Assembly (NCBI RefSeq): GCF_014699005.1
Contig: NZ_JACWZY010000044.1
Span: 1 to 46,064 of the forward strand
Length of the DNA stretch: 46,064 bases
Source of the DNA: Spirosoma profusum
GTDB lineage: Bacteria > Bacteroidota > Bacteroidia > Cytophagales > Spirosomataceae
Direction: 5' to 3'
The notes under the pieces are model-generated. The model was not told the origin of the DNA and did not search any database. It saw nothing but the letters and a program-made list of their open reading frames with translations. The translations under genes and the position numbers were made by a program. Below are positions 9,870 through 19,009 of the stretch, in pieces. Every line of letters starts with the position of its first letter. Position 1 is the stretch's first letter.

Positions 9870-10233
9870 CCTGAATAGTGATTAACCAAGTTGGTAATCT
9901 ATCCCGTTCAATAAGTGGCTATTTGTCAAGAAGGCATCAACCGACTATATATAATTGATCATTCCAGAAGAAAACGCTCTATCGACTCAAATGGGAACAT
10001 TTTCTGCGAATGGGTAACTGCCAGTTACAGGATCAAATTCGAGTAATCGATCTAGCAGGTGAAGTCGCGACTAGCACACCCGACGTTTTCTCCTGCTAAA
10101 TTCACGCCAGTTCACCATCTCTCCCCCAATCAGTATGCCAACCTGGGGCTGGCTAGACAGTCAGTCTTTTACCGGACAAAAAGCCAAGAAATATGCATCT
10201 GATACAAGATAAGAGGGCCAGAAAAGACGCTTG
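9870..10233. other. Intergenic region without recognised genes
   Basis: About 360 bp between two degraded minus-strand genes. I see no convincing coding frame, RNA gene or strong hairpin. The AT-rich stretch near 9945-9965 (ACTATATATAATTGATCATT) could be part of the old promoter of the FGE-like pseudogene, but no clear Bacteroidota -33/-7 pair is visible. Confidence 0.5.
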
Positions 10234-10647
10234 TCAATTCCCGTTCAGTTTCAAACTACTGCTCATGCTTACGATCAACCGCCCACTTGCGCTATAAACC
10301 ACTCACTTGGCCAGTCCCTGATAACTGGTCGGCAAACTCACCACATGGTTTACCGTTACTACTTCCATTGCCACCGGCAATCGCCCGCACGTCCACACAC
10401 TTCTATCATTCCAACTACCCGTTTTTACGGCAGACATCGAAACACAATTACTCACCAGGCGAATGCGTTGGTTATTCGTATCAGCAATGTAGAGATTGCC
10501 GTTAACGTCAAACGCCAACCCTCCAGGCGAATTTAACTGGGTGGAGGTAGCAGGACCCCCATCTCCATTATAACCACCAGTGCCAGTATTCCTTCTACCT
10601 AATCTGGAACAAATACAAGTAGTAAATTCTCCGATTGATCCCAGCAA
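10234..10647 (-). pseudogene. Remnant of NHL-repeat surface protein with shared C-terminal domain
   Basis: The minus strand encodes the end of one NHL repeat (NGDGGPATSTQLNSPGGLAF, then NGNLYIADTNNQRIRLV), joined at once to the ~70-residue C-terminal domain found in the two other surface proteins of this window (VKTGSWNDRSVWTCGRLP, DVVTVNHVVSLP-like). The frame is interrupted by TGA (complement at 10303-10305) exactly where the relatives have arginine, as expected for CGA to TGA. After it the frame continues VVYSASGRLIVSMSSSLKLN and ends with a proper stop at 10234-10236. Only one damaged NHL repeat remains upstream, so most of the gene is gone by deletion. Confidence 0.75.
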
Positions 10648-10699
10648 ATCGCTAACAGATTAACGGGTTAGACCTCTCCAGTTTAGAAAAGACAACTGA

Positions 10700-11929
10700 T
10701 TAATCCGGATATAAAAGATACTTGGCCCGTATACCTTTAAACTTTTGCAAGCCTGGCTCCCAGCTTTTCCTGATGTCAGCTTCAGAAACGCCCGCTATGA
10801 TCTGCTTTCTGAGTTGATCGGTGCCAATGCGCAAATCAAAGGCGGATACATCCTTGCTTCGACCCGGTGCAAAGAAATTGGCTTTGTCCGGATAAGCCTT
10901 ATAGAGTTCAATTACCCAGGATAAATTAAGCTGACGGCTCTTGCGCAACTTGTTTATATCATAGTTACGAAGGTCCAGACCATAACAAACAGAGTCCCGG
11001 TGATTGGGCCGTTCACTCATACCGGGAATACTAACCGGTTTGTAGGAAAACGAATACTTGCCTTTTAAAGCAGGCGCTCCCAAGATCGTAAAGGGCATGT
11101 AAGTGCCCCGGCCTTCATTGATGGCGGTTCCTTCAAACATACATAAGCTCGGGAAAAGCAGCACCGCTTGCTGGGAGTTTAAGTTGGGGGAGGGTTGTAT
11201 GGGTAGTACATAGGCCATGTCATGCGTGTAATTGGCCACTTTGATAATCTTTATATTGCATGGTTTCTTTAGATACCCTTCCCCGTTAAGATACTGGGCA
11301 AACTCGCCGATGGTCATGCCATGGGTCATGGGTATATAATGAATCCCGATTACTGATTTAAATTTATCATCCGTCATCACCGGCCCGTCTACTACATAGG
11401 CATTCGGATTGGGCCGGTCAAGAATGAGCAATTCTTTGTTGGTTTCTGAACAAGCTTCCATGACATACTCGAGCGTATTGATATTGGTATAGTATCGGCA
11501 GCCTACATCCTGAATATCAAATACCATCAGATCGATATCCGCCAGCTGTGCTGGGGTTGGTTTCTCATTTTTGCCGTACAAGGAGATGATTGGAATACCG
11601 GTTTTGGCATCTTTCTCATTGCTTACTGCAGCACCATTACTGGCATTGCCTCTAAATCCATGCTCGGGTCCGAACACTTTGACAATATTGATCCCAAGGC
11701 TCAATAAACTGTCGACACTGCTTTTCTTGCCGATCATCGAACTCTGATTGGCCACCAGGCCAATTCGTTTTCCTTTTAGATACGGCACATATTGTTGTGT
11801 CCGGTCGGCCCCTGTACTAATTCCTTTCTCATTGGATGTAGTATGGATTGAGGAGGCAAGTTGGGTGGGCCTTTTACTGAGGCTAATGGTCAGTAGTGTT
11901 ACCAAAAGTAAGACAGTCAATCGTATCAT
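10700..11929 (-). CDS. namZ: NamZ-type exo-beta-N-acetylmuramidase (DUF1343)
   Basis: A 409-residue exported protein of the DUF1343 family, whose characterised members (NamZ of Bacillus subtilis and Tannerella) release terminal MurNAc from peptidoglycan fragments. The N terminus is hydrophobic (MIRLTVLLLVTLLTISL). Family landmarks are KGKRIGLVANQSSMIG near residue 55, VFGPEHGFRGNASNGA, DLMVFDIQDVGCRYYTNINT, LLILDRPNPNA, GIHYIPMTHGMTIGE and, later, INEGRGTYMPF. The length agrees with the family. It stands alone, flanked by pseudogenes, and would serve periplasmic cell-wall recycling. The symbol is used by homology only; no muropeptide-uptake genes are nearby. Confidence 0.88.
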   Translation of the reverse strand: MIRLTVLLLVTLLTISLSKRPTQLASSIHTTSNEKGISTGADRTQQYVPYLKGKRIGLVANQSSMIGKKSSVDSLLSLGINIVKVFGPEHGFRGNASNGAAVSNEKDAKTGIPIISLYGKNEKPTPAQLADIDLMVFDIQDVGCRYYTNINTLEYVMEACSETNKELLILDRPNPNAYVVDGPVMTDDKFKSVIGIHYIPMTHGMTIGEFAQYLNGEGYLKKPCNIKIIKVANYTHDMAYVLPIQPSPNLNSQQAVLLFPSLCMFEGTAINEGRGTYMPFTILGAPALKGKYSFSYKPVSIPGMSERPNHRDSVCYGLDLRNYDINKLRKSRQLNLSWVIELYKAYPDKANFFAPGRSKDVSAFDLRIGTDQLRKQIIAGVSEADIRKSWEPGLQKFKGIRAKYLLYPD

Positions 11930-12098
11930 TTTAGCAAGTGTATATTTTCGCTATTGTTCCTGGTGCTAGGTCGGATGACTCCAGGCCAGCAGGGCTAATT
12001 TAGTTGAATTAACTGAAGTATCATCCATATATATTGCTGCAGCTTGTCTACTACTCAACCAAAGTTGCCGACTAAAAATATGGTTACCTTTTAGGCAG

Positions 12099-12289
12099 AT
12101 GATACAACCGACGACCGGCAAGCGGGAGTTTATTAAATTCAAACGGATCGAAGCCAGACTTTGTAATACCTATGTTGGGATATTAAATACGTTACAGGGT
12201 GAACGGCGAAATTACTATCTGCTAAGTGTTATGGATGTTTATACCCGCAAAATTCTAGACTGGGTCTTCCAGGACAGTACTCGTCAAAT
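12099..12289 (+). pseudogene. Transposase stub, DDE/rve type
   Basis: About 60 codons. The second half (RRNYYLLSVMDVYTRKILDW, then VFQDS) resembles the first beta-strand block of IS3-type OrfB catalytic domains. Nothing before or after continues the domain, and the frame runs into the opposite-strand gene stub at about 12285. It marks a past IS insertion followed by deletion. Confidence 0.55.
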
Positions 12290-12537
12290 GTGTCCAGCAC
12301 ATATACGTCCCGGGGAAATGCCTGGACGGTGAAAGGCTGCTCGGCTATTAACGTAGTGATATAGCGAAGTAGAGGAGCCTCGCCCTTCGGCAGTTCGATC
12401 GTAACGACGTACTGACCCAATGGTTCTTCTACCTGGCGTACTGAATCTGGCTGGGACTTTGTTAGGCTGACAGCCAACTGATTGCTCCCTTCAAGAGCTG
12501 TACCACTTAGAGTTAGCCTGGTCCCGACTGCTACGTT
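12285..12537 (-). pseudogene. C-terminal stub of an unknown gene
   Basis: The minus strand is open for about 80 codons with a protein-like composition (LTLSGTALEGSNQLAVSLTK, PLGQYVVTIELPKGEAPLLR, FTVQAFPRDVYVLDTF). It has no start codon context and ends at the junction with the transposase stub. The strand-rich pattern would suit the last beta domain of a secreted enzyme, but I cannot name the family. The remaining spacer (11930-12098 and 12538-12774) shows nothing else. Confidence 0.4.
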
Positions 12538-12774
12538 CCTTCCGAACTTAGGTCATTGTTAACAGTAAATCGCAAGCGGGTGGAAGCAACGTATCAACTA
12601 TAGGAAGTTCCAGTGAAGCAGCTAACCTGGCAGTCAGGTACCGTTCCCTCATTTTAGTAAAGACTTAGTTAGCCGGTTGGCTACACAAGCAGTATAAGTT
12701 ATCAGATTCGTTTACGCCGAAAACCGATTAGTCGATAAACGTATGTCCTGGAATTTTACCTGAACCTATTTTTT

Positions 12775-14103
12775 ATGATTTACCCAATGAACGTAAATCG
12801 ATTACGACCACCGGCTCACTCTTTGAATCTGGAGATTTGGGGTGGTATCGAATGCACGGTAAATCGGGTAAATGACCAGTATCAGGATCAGGTAAAACGT
12901 AGCGGACATCACAACCGGATAGAGGATATCGACTGCATAGCTGACTTGGGTATCAGCGTGTTACGTTATCCTGTTCTATGGGAACGGACTGCCCCTGAAC
13001 ACCCTGAGCATTTGGACTGGCGTTGGGCCGATGAGCGGTTAAACCGGTTACGAGACGTAGCAATCAGGCCAATTGTCGGTTTGGTTCACCATGGTTGTGG
13101 TCCTCACTATGCTACCTTCGACAGCCCGGCTTTTGCGCCTGAGTTAGCGCGTTATGCCCGACGTGTTGCGGAACGGTATCCCTGGGTGATGGACTATACG
13201 CCCGTGAATGAGCCGTTAACAACAGCCCGTTTTGCTGGCTTGTATGGACACTGGTACCCACACAGCCGGTCTGATAAAGGATTTGTGCGGTTGCTTCTCC
13301 GGCAGGTTCAGGCAACGATTCAGGCGATGGCCCAAATCCGGATCGTTCAGCCGGGAGCGCGATTGATTCAGACCGACGATTTAAGTTATGTGCATAGTAC
13401 ACCCGGCGTTCGGTATCAGGCCGATTTTGAAAATGAACGGCGCTTTCTGACCTGGGATTTGCTTTGCGGGTATGTCACACCAGACCATGCTCTCTGGAAT
13501 TACTTGCTGGAGTCGGGAGCTACTGAAGCGGAGTTACGGGCCTTCGTTGAAAACCCTTGTCCGCCATCGGTAATTGGTGCCAATCACTACGTTACCAGCG
13601 AACGCTTCCTGGATGAGTATACCGCAGGATACCCTGACTGGATACGGAGCACAAATGGAACGCACGAGTATGTTGATACAGAAGTCGTTCGGGCGGCTCC
13701 TGAACAGCGACTCGGAATAGGAAAACTGTTGATGCAGGTCTGGGAACGGTATAAACTACCAATCGTGGTGACCGAAGCCCACCTGGGAGATTGTGTGGAA
13801 GAGCAAAAACGCTGGCTGGGTGAGGTATGGCAGCAATCGCAGGAGGCTAAGTTGGCCGGTGCAGATGTACAGGCTGTTACAATCTGGGCGTTATTCGGTT
13901 TATACGATTGGCACTGCCTATTGACGCGTCAGGAAAATCATTACGAACCTGGTGCTTTCAACGTCAGTAGCGGCCGGGCAATCCCTACGGACCTGGTTGA
14001 GATGATCGTTCAACTGGCCAAGGGAAGACCAGCTGACGAATTGATTCCATCGGGAGAAGGCTGGTGGCAGATGGAGCAGGAATCGCTCCAGTTAATCTCT
14101 TAG
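12775..14103 (+). CDS. GH1-like glycosidase
   Basis: A 442-residue TIM-barrel glycosidase related to glycoside hydrolase family 1. The acid/base motif is YTPVNEPLTTARFAGLYG (Glu about residue 146) and the likely nucleophile is in IVVTEAHLGD (Glu about residue 334), where classical GH1 enzymes have TENG. Other landmarks are ISVLRYPVLWERTAPEHP, HHGCGPHYATFDSPAFAP and TIWALFGLYDWHCLLTR. There is no signal peptide, so it should act in the cytoplasm. Relatives of this branch are often linked to nucleotide-sugar and exopolysaccharide genes rather than to cellobiose use. Here it precedes a signalling group, a glycosyltransferase and UDP-galactopyranose mutase, which fits that. An in-frame ATG at 12787 is an alternative start. 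Substrate unknown. Confidence 0.85.
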   Translation: MIYPMNVNRLRPPAHSLNLEIWGGIECTVNRVNDQYQDQVKRSGHHNRIEDIDCIADLGISVLRYPVLWERTAPEHPEHLDWRWADERLNRLRDVAIRPIVGLVHHGCGPHYATFDSPAFAPELARYARRVAERYPWVMDYTPVNEPLTTARFAGLYGHWYPHSRSDKGFVRLLLRQVQATIQAMAQIRIVQPGARLIQTDDLSYVHSTPGVRYQADFENERRFLTWDLLCGYVTPDHALWNYLLESGATEAELRAFVENPCPPSVIGANHYVTSERFLDEYTAGYPDWIRSTNGTHEYVDTEVVRAAPEQRLGIGKLLMQVWERYKLPIVVTEAHLGDCVEEQKRWLGEVWQQSQEAKLAGADVQAVTIWALFGLYDWHCLLTRQENHYEPGAFNVSSGRAIPTDLVEMIVQLAKGRPADELIPSGEGWWQMEQESLQLIS

Positions 14104-14287
14104 TAAATCCATTATGTCTTGAAAATCAACTCATTGCTCTAATTTTTATGATGTATAAGTTGGATTTAACTCGTAAGTCGATAAAGATAATTAATTGAAT
14201 ATCTGAGATTTACTTTCGACCAGACAGGTTGTATTCTTTTTTCATAAAAGCAAACAATCGGTGTTAAAGTCGGCATGTATACGTATT

Positions 14288-15592
14288 ATGGAATCCTTGA
14301 ACACTGACAGCTCTCCACCTTTATCGGCCCTCGTTTTCTATTTGTTCGCGCAACGGGAAACCATCCTGAACAACTGGCGAACGGCTTGTCAGGAAGATGC
14401 TACGTTAAGCAAAGGCCTTTCATTAAGTCGTGAAGAATTTAATAACTTACTTCCGCTGATTTTAGATATTCTGGAGGCACGACTGCTTGGAAAACCACCT
14501 GAGGCCGAACCATCCCTGACGGCTCAGGCGCATGGACTGCATCGCTGGCAAAAATCGTTTTCCCTGATTGATACGATGCGGGAAATAGCTTACTTAACGC
14601 AAATACTGTACAATGAGCTGAAGATCTATCAGGGCCTTTTCCCCCAAACAGATGCGCAAATTCTCCTGAATGTCAATCAGCAGGTTTCCCTGATTATGCA
14701 GGAGGCCATGGAGGGTAGTGTCGTCAAATATGACGAGCTGCAACGGCTGGAAGCCGCTCAACGGTCATCTGCCCTTCAGCAGGTTGTGGATAAAATGACC
14801 GTTTTATCCGAAGAACGGACCAATATGCTGCGGACGTCTGCTCATGACCTGCATGGGGGGCTAGGCATTATCAATGGAGCCGCTTATATGCTCAAGCTGG
14901 AGGGATTATCGGAAGAGCAGCGAGAGCAGTACGTGGATATGTTAAACCGGAATCTGGCGAGTGTTGAGGTGATGCTGACGAGTTTAATGAACCTCTCCCG
15001 ACTGGAAGCAGGTGAAGAAAAACGTCAGGTTGAGTCTTTGGACGTAGCGCCCCTCCTGCGTGAGATGGTCCAGAGCGGACAGGCACTGGCTACTGAACGA
15101 AAACTGATACTCAGAGCCGATGGTCCTGCTTCGCTACGTGTTGAAACCGATCCTGTTAAGCTACAACGTATTGTGCAGAATCTGTTGCTGAACGCGTTAA
15201 AATACACCTCCAATGGATTTATTTCGATTTCCTGGGCATTAGAGACTGATGCCCGCTGGATCGTGAGTATTCAGGATTCAGGACCGGGTTTGCCTCCCAC
15301 ACTAGCGGGTGTATTTGGTGATCAATTAAAGCCAACCGTCGAAGCGACCAGTGTGATGTCCGTTGATGTAGCAGAGCCCGTAACTGTTTTGCCGATTAAC
15401 GTACCAACCATTCCCCCGCCTGAACAACTAAGTGAATTAAGCTACCAGACGAATCAGGGTGAAGGTATCGGGTTACAGATTGTGAAGCGATTGTGTGAAC
15501 TGTTAGATGCCAACATGGAAATCGAAAGTATTACGGGCCGGGGGACTTTATTTCGTATTCGGTTACCAATACGTTATACTACCAGTACTTAA
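14288..15592 (+). CDS. Soluble histidine kinase with RsbRD-type N-terminal domain
   Basis: A 434-residue cytoplasmic sensor kinase. The N-terminal ~150 residues (LFAQRETILNNWRTACQEDA, LLPLILDILEARLLG, LHRWQKSFSLIDTMREIAYL) resemble the RsbRD N-terminal domain that senses in stress-response proteins. The phosphoacceptor helix has SAHDLHGGLGIINGA (His about residue 186), and the ATPase domain has NLLLNALKYT, DSGPGLP and GEGIGLQIVKRLCELL. A ~60-residue linker rich in V, P and T sits between the G1 and G2 boxes. The ATG at 14288 is preferred to a GTG at 14261. A receiver gene follows after 121 bp and a LytTR gene after that, so they probably form one phosphorelay. Confidence 0.88.
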   Translation: MESLNTDSSPPLSALVFYLFAQRETILNNWRTACQEDATLSKGLSLSREEFNNLLPLILDILEARLLGKPPEAEPSLTAQAHGLHRWQKSFSLIDTMREIAYLTQILYNELKIYQGLFPQTDAQILLNVNQQVSLIMQEAMEGSVVKYDELQRLEAAQRSSALQQVVDKMTVLSEERTNMLRTSAHDLHGGLGIINGAAYMLKLEGLSEEQREQYVDMLNRNLASVEVMLTSLMNLSRLEAGEEKRQVESLDVAPLLREMVQSGQALATERKLILRADGPASLRVETDPVKLQRIVQNLLLNALKYTSNGFISISWALETDARWIVSIQDSGPGLPPTLAGVFGDQLKPTVEATSVMSVDVAEPVTVLPINVPTIPPPEQLSELSYQTNQGEGIGLQIVKRLCELLDANMEIESITGRGTLFRIRLPIRYTTST

Positions 15593-15713
15593 GTGTCGGC
15601 ATATCGGGATGCATTCTGAGAACTGGTCCTGGGTTACCTGCTCTTGCCAACAAAAATGGCTTCATCACCCTATCTAGCTAAACCTGTTTTTAACTGAAAG
15701 TTAAATCAACGTA

Positions 15714-16130
15714 ATGAAGCCATTAATTTATGTAATCGATAATGAAACGGACTACCTCCAACTGGTTCAGTACGTATTCGTTGAATTCTTACCTGATTAT
15801 GCAGTTTCTCTGTTTTCCAGCGGTGAGACTATGCTGAGCAGCTTGCAGACAAGTCTGGAACAGCCAGCATTGCTGTTACTTGATCTACATATGCCCGGTA
15901 TGAGTGGCCAGCAGACATTATCCCATCTTAAGGCCCGACAGGACTGGAAACCGATTCCGGTGGTCATGGTAACCAGTGCAACAGCCAAGGGAGAAATTCA
16001 GGCCTGTTACGAGGCTGGCGCCAATTCCTGTCTGGCGAAACCCATGAACATAGACGCTATGAAGACGTTGTTTAAACAGGTATGTGCCTATTGGGTTGAT
16101 ACCAAGGGTCATAATACCCTGCCTGGTTGA
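15714..16130 (+). CDS. Single-domain response regulator
   Basis: A 138-residue stand-alone receiver domain. It has the acidic start (VIDNETDYLQL), the phosphoacceptor Asp about residue 57 in LLLLDLHMPGMSG, the Thr/Ser switch in VVMVTSATAKGE and the Lys in NSCLAKPMN. There is no output domain, so it acts through another protein or as a phosphate shuttle. It lies directly after the RsbRD-type kinase, which is its likely partner. Confidence 0.88.
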   Translation: MKPLIYVIDNETDYLQLVQYVFVEFLPDYAVSLFSSGETMLSSLQTSLEQPALLLLDLHMPGMSGQQTLSHLKARQDWKPIPVVMVTSATAKGEIQACYEAGANSCLAKPMNIDAMKTLFKQVCAYWVDTKGHNTLPG

Positions 16131-16190
16131 AAAATCCAATCGATTGAGTTTTCAACAACTGCTTATTCAATTGTAATTAATGAAACAAAC

Positions 16191-16973
16191 GTGTTACTGA
16201 TTCACCAACTTCTTGAACAGCCATCTTTACTGGCCTACTTTATTGGAGCAGATAATTATGCCTGGCTTCAGTTTCGCAGTGGCGAACGACGATTACTGGC
16301 CAAACCCCTAGTTTATTTTGAGAAACGATTACCAACGTTTATTCGCATTCACAAAACAGCCCTGATTAACCCGACTTGTATTGCCACTGTAAAACAGCCT
16401 CCCCGCCCCAAAATGGCAGGGTCAGTGCGGTTGGTAGATGGTACCGAACTACCCGTGAGTCGTCGACGATGGAAAGAGGTGATTCAATTATTACAAAGTC
16501 AGGGTAACGCGATCGATAGTGTTAAATCATCGGTGTCTACCCGATCCAATCTGGCTCAGGAACAGGTGACACCGCTACTGGTACAGGTAATTATGAAGGG
16601 TGATACGTTGCTGCTGGCTGAGCAATGCCTTCGTCAACTAGACGTCCCGTTTACATTGCAATCGTCAATAGCGGGTGCAGAACTGGCCTCTGCCCTGCTG
16701 CTTAGGCCAACAGGTAAGTGGCCTAAGTTAATTATTATTGATTCCAGAATGAACCGGGCCGATAGCATAGTGACTGTACAAACGCTCAAAGGTCATGGCC
16801 GGTTGCGGGCAATTCCGGTGATTTATCTGATACCACCGTCGGAAAATATGATGCAGGCCTACCAATTGGACGCTAATTCGGTGGTCGTTGTTCCAGACGA
16901 TCCAAGTTCACTGGTTCGAATCCTCAATAAGATAGTCGATTATTGGTTGAAGATCGTTCAGTTAGTCGACTGA
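16191..16973 (+). CDS. LytTR DNA-binding protein with C-terminal degenerate receiver
   Basis: A 260-residue protein with the domains in reverse of the usual order. Residues ~15-100 form a LytTR DNA-binding domain (NYAWLQFRSGERRLLAKPL, FIRIHKTALINPTCI, DGTELPVSRRRWKEV). Residues ~125-255 resemble a receiver: an Asp is kept (LIIIDSRMNRADS, about residue 184), but the acidic pair at the first strand is replaced (VIMKGDTLLL) and the conserved Lys is missing (VVVVPDDPSS). Phosphorylation is therefore doubtful. No ATG is available near the start; GTG at 16191 is the annotated start, and an earlier non-ATG start near 16176 is possible. It is the only DNA-binding protein in this signalling group. Confidence 0.8.
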   Translation: MLLIHQLLEQPSLLAYFIGADNYAWLQFRSGERRLLAKPLVYFEKRLPTFIRIHKTALINPTCIATVKQPPRPKMAGSVRLVDGTELPVSRRRWKEVIQLLQSQGNAIDSVKSSVSTRSNLAQEQVTPLLVQVIMKGDTLLLAEQCLRQLDVPFTLQSSIAGAELASALLLRPTGKWPKLIIIDSRMNRADSIVTVQTLKGHGRLRAIPVIYLIPPSENMMQAYQLDANSVVVVPDDPSSLVRILNKIVDYWLKIVQLVD

Positions 16974-16988
16974 CCAAATCGCTTTCGA

Positions 16989-17477
16989 TTAAAATAAAGA
17001 AATATCAATTCTGGGTAGAGTGACCGTTTCCCACCAATACGTGCGCAGACTTTGAAAATAACGAAGCCAATCGGTCGACAGGCGGGGTTTAACCAGATAC
17101 GATGAGCAGCCACGCTGGTAGGCTTCAGCAACATCAGTCTGGCTGTTCGATTGACTTAACAGCACAACCGGGATTTTACCCATAGCCGCAGGCATCGCTT
17201 TAATTTGTTCGAGCAGTCGCCAGCCATTCTGGCGATCGGGCAGGTATAGATCCAGTAAAATTAGTTTGGGATAATTCCACTCTTCGATGCGACACTGATT
17301 GAGAAAGCGAAGCGCTTCAGCTTCAGAGGAAACGATTGCGGTCTTGACTTCGGGTAAGCACTGCTCAATCGACTCCTTCATTAAAATTCCATGATCCTGA
17401 TTATCCTCAATAATTAACAGGCTGGCATTTCTAAAATTATCTTGAAGGGATGTGTTACTCGGTAACTGACTTTTCAT
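16989..17477 (-). CDS. Single-domain response regulator (Rcp1-like)
   Basis: A 162-residue receiver-only protein, convergent with the LytTR gene. It shows LLIIEDNQDHGILMKESIEQ, the phosphoacceptor Asp about residue 76 in LILLDLYLPDRQNGW, VVLLSQSNSQTD and the Lys in SSYLVKPRLS. The D-L-Y-L-P pattern and long first loop resemble cyanobacterial Rcp1-type regulators. It ends with a 25-residue tail (TYWWETVTLPRIDISLF). The upstream divergent spacer (17478-17713) separates it from the glycosyltransferase. On the minus strand a TACTTTTG at about 17505-17512 fits the Bacteroidota -7 box, without a clear -33 box. Confidence 0.87.
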   Translation of the reverse strand: MKSQLPSNTSLQDNFRNASLLIIEDNQDHGILMKESIEQCLPEVKTAIVSSEAEALRFLNQCRIEEWNYPKLILLDLYLPDRQNGWRLLEQIKAMPAAMGKIPVVLLSQSNSQTDVAEAYQRGCSSYLVKPRLSTDWLRYFQSLRTYWWETVTLPRIDISLF

Positions 17478-17713
17478 GAACGTTGATTGGGTATGACATC
17501 ATCCAAAAGTACAACATAAAGTAACTAAAAACTAGAGACTTACTTAGTAAATTGATGGGTTTTACGTTAATCTGCTCCTTTTTAAGAAGTTCCGTTCCCT
17601 CACTTGCAAATTAGATATGGCCGTTAAAGTTCTGGCCAATGGGTTGTAGGTATATAAGATCTCTACTCAACTAAATCGGCTACTATCGCTGATCAACCCC
17701 GACGCTTGCAACT

Positions 17714-18946
17714 ATGAATTCTACGTCTGAACTACGATCGACATTACATACAACCCAGTCTGTACAACATGAATGGCTAACGCGAAAGTCTACCTCCACG
17801 TCAATAAATGGCTCCGACTCCGCCCAGGGATTTACGGATCTGCTTTGTTTTGCGCACCTGCGCTGGAATTTTGTCTATCAGCGGCCACAGCACCTCCTGA
17901 GCAGGGCAGCTAACCAGTGTCGGGTTTGGTATATTGAAGAACCAATCTGGCAGGATGCCTTATCGCTTGAGATTAAGAAAGTAGCTGAAAATCTTACTGT
18001 TGTGGTGCCTTACCTGCCCCAAGGTATTGATGAACAAACCGCCATCCGACTTCAACGGCAATTGATCGATCAATTGATCGATCAGCAAACGATAACCGAC
18101 TATGTCACCTGGTACTATACGCCAATGGCATTTCCTTTTACCGATCACCTTCGCCCGAAGGTTGTCCTGTACGACTGCATGGATGAACTTTCGGCCTTTC
18201 TGGGGGCATCTCCACAATTACTTGAGCAGGAACAACGTCTCTTAAACAGGGCTGATGTCGTTTTTACGGGTGGGTACAGTCTTTATGAAGCCAAGAAAAA
18301 GCGTCATTCAGCCGTTTATGCCTTCCCGAGCTGTATCGACTATACGCATTTCTGTCCTGCCAATTCGACGAACTCGCTGGCCGGTTTAGACGATCCAGCC
18401 GATCAGGCATCCATTGGCTACCCACGGATTGGTTATAGTGGCGTTATCGATGAGCGTCTGGACCTGTCCTTACTACGTGAGTTGGCCAATCGTCGGCCCG
18501 ATTGGCAATTTGTCCTGTTAGGCCCGGTCGTTAAAATAGACCCGGCAACCCTGCCAACTGGTCCCAATCTGCATTATCTGGGTATGAAGGAGTACAAAAC
18601 GTTACCCGCTTATTTCAGTAACTGGCAGGTCGCCATGATGCCGTTCGCGATTAATAAATCAACGCAGTTTATTAGTCCGACCAAAACGCCGGAATACTTG
18701 GCGGCAGGATTACCAGTCGTCTCCACGCCAATCCGCGACGTAGTGAAGACCTATGAGAAGTGGAGTCGGGTAACGATCGCCGATACGGTATCTGCCTTTG
18801 AGCAGGGCATATTGGCAAGCCTGAATCAGTCGGTGGGTGACGATGAACCCGAACTCGATCAATTTCTACGTACCCAGTCCTGGGATCAAACCTGGCGGCA
18901 AATGCACGCTATTTTAAACAAAGAGACTTCGTATGTACTACGTTGA
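17714..18946 (+). CDS. GT4-like glycosyltransferase
   Basis: A 410-residue cytoplasmic glycosyltransferase with a GT-B fold. After a variable ~35-residue start it has LLCFAHLRWNFVYQRPQHLL (family-typical), YDCMDELSAFLGA, a first-half end VVFTGGYSLYEAKKKRH, then PRIGYSGVIDERLDLSLLRE, WQFVLLGPVVKIDP, YLGMKEYKTLPAYFSNWQVA and the nucleotide-sugar end motif SPTKTPEYLAAGLPVVSTPI. It resembles transferases found next to UDP-galactopyranose mutase in exopolysaccharide clusters, and glf lies 1.7 kb downstream. A UDP-Galf or UDP-hexose donor is possible but unproven. It is preceded by 236 bp of divergent spacer and followed by the DUF72 gene after 63 bp, so the two may be cotranscribed. Confidence 0.88.
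   Translation: MNSTSELRSTLHTTQSVQHEWLTRKSTSTSINGSDSAQGFTDLLCFAHLRWNFVYQRPQHLLSRAANQCRVWYIEEPIWQDALSLEIKKVAENLTVVVPYLPQGIDEQTAIRLQRQLIDQLIDQQTITDYVTWYYTPMAFPFTDHLRPKVVLYDCMDELSAFLGASPQLLEQEQRLLNRADVVFTGGYSLYEAKKKRHSAVYAFPSCIDYTHFCPANSTNSLAGLDDPADQASIGYPRIGYSGVIDERLDLSLLRELANRRPDWQFVLLGPVVKIDPATLPTGPNLHYLGMKEYKTLPAYFSNWQVAMMPFAINKSTQFISPTKTPEYLAAGLPVVSTPIRDVVKTYEKWSRVTIADTVSAFEQGILASLNQSVGDDEPELDQFLRTQSWDQTWRQMHAILNKETSYVLR
18061..18084 (+). repeat. 12-bp tandem duplication in the glycosyltransferase gene
   Basis: ATTGATCGATCA occurs twice in a row, in frame, encoding LIDQ twice. Together with the base before it, it forms a 16-bp palindrome (AATTGATCGATCAATT, 18060-18075). It lies in a variable helix between the two halves of the enzyme and looks like a small slippage duplication. 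Confidence 0.7.
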
Positions 18947-19009
18947 AAATAAAAACTAGCTTGCCACATTTTGCCAGATAAGTAGGAGTTTTGCAGCAAC
19001 TAAGCCTAC

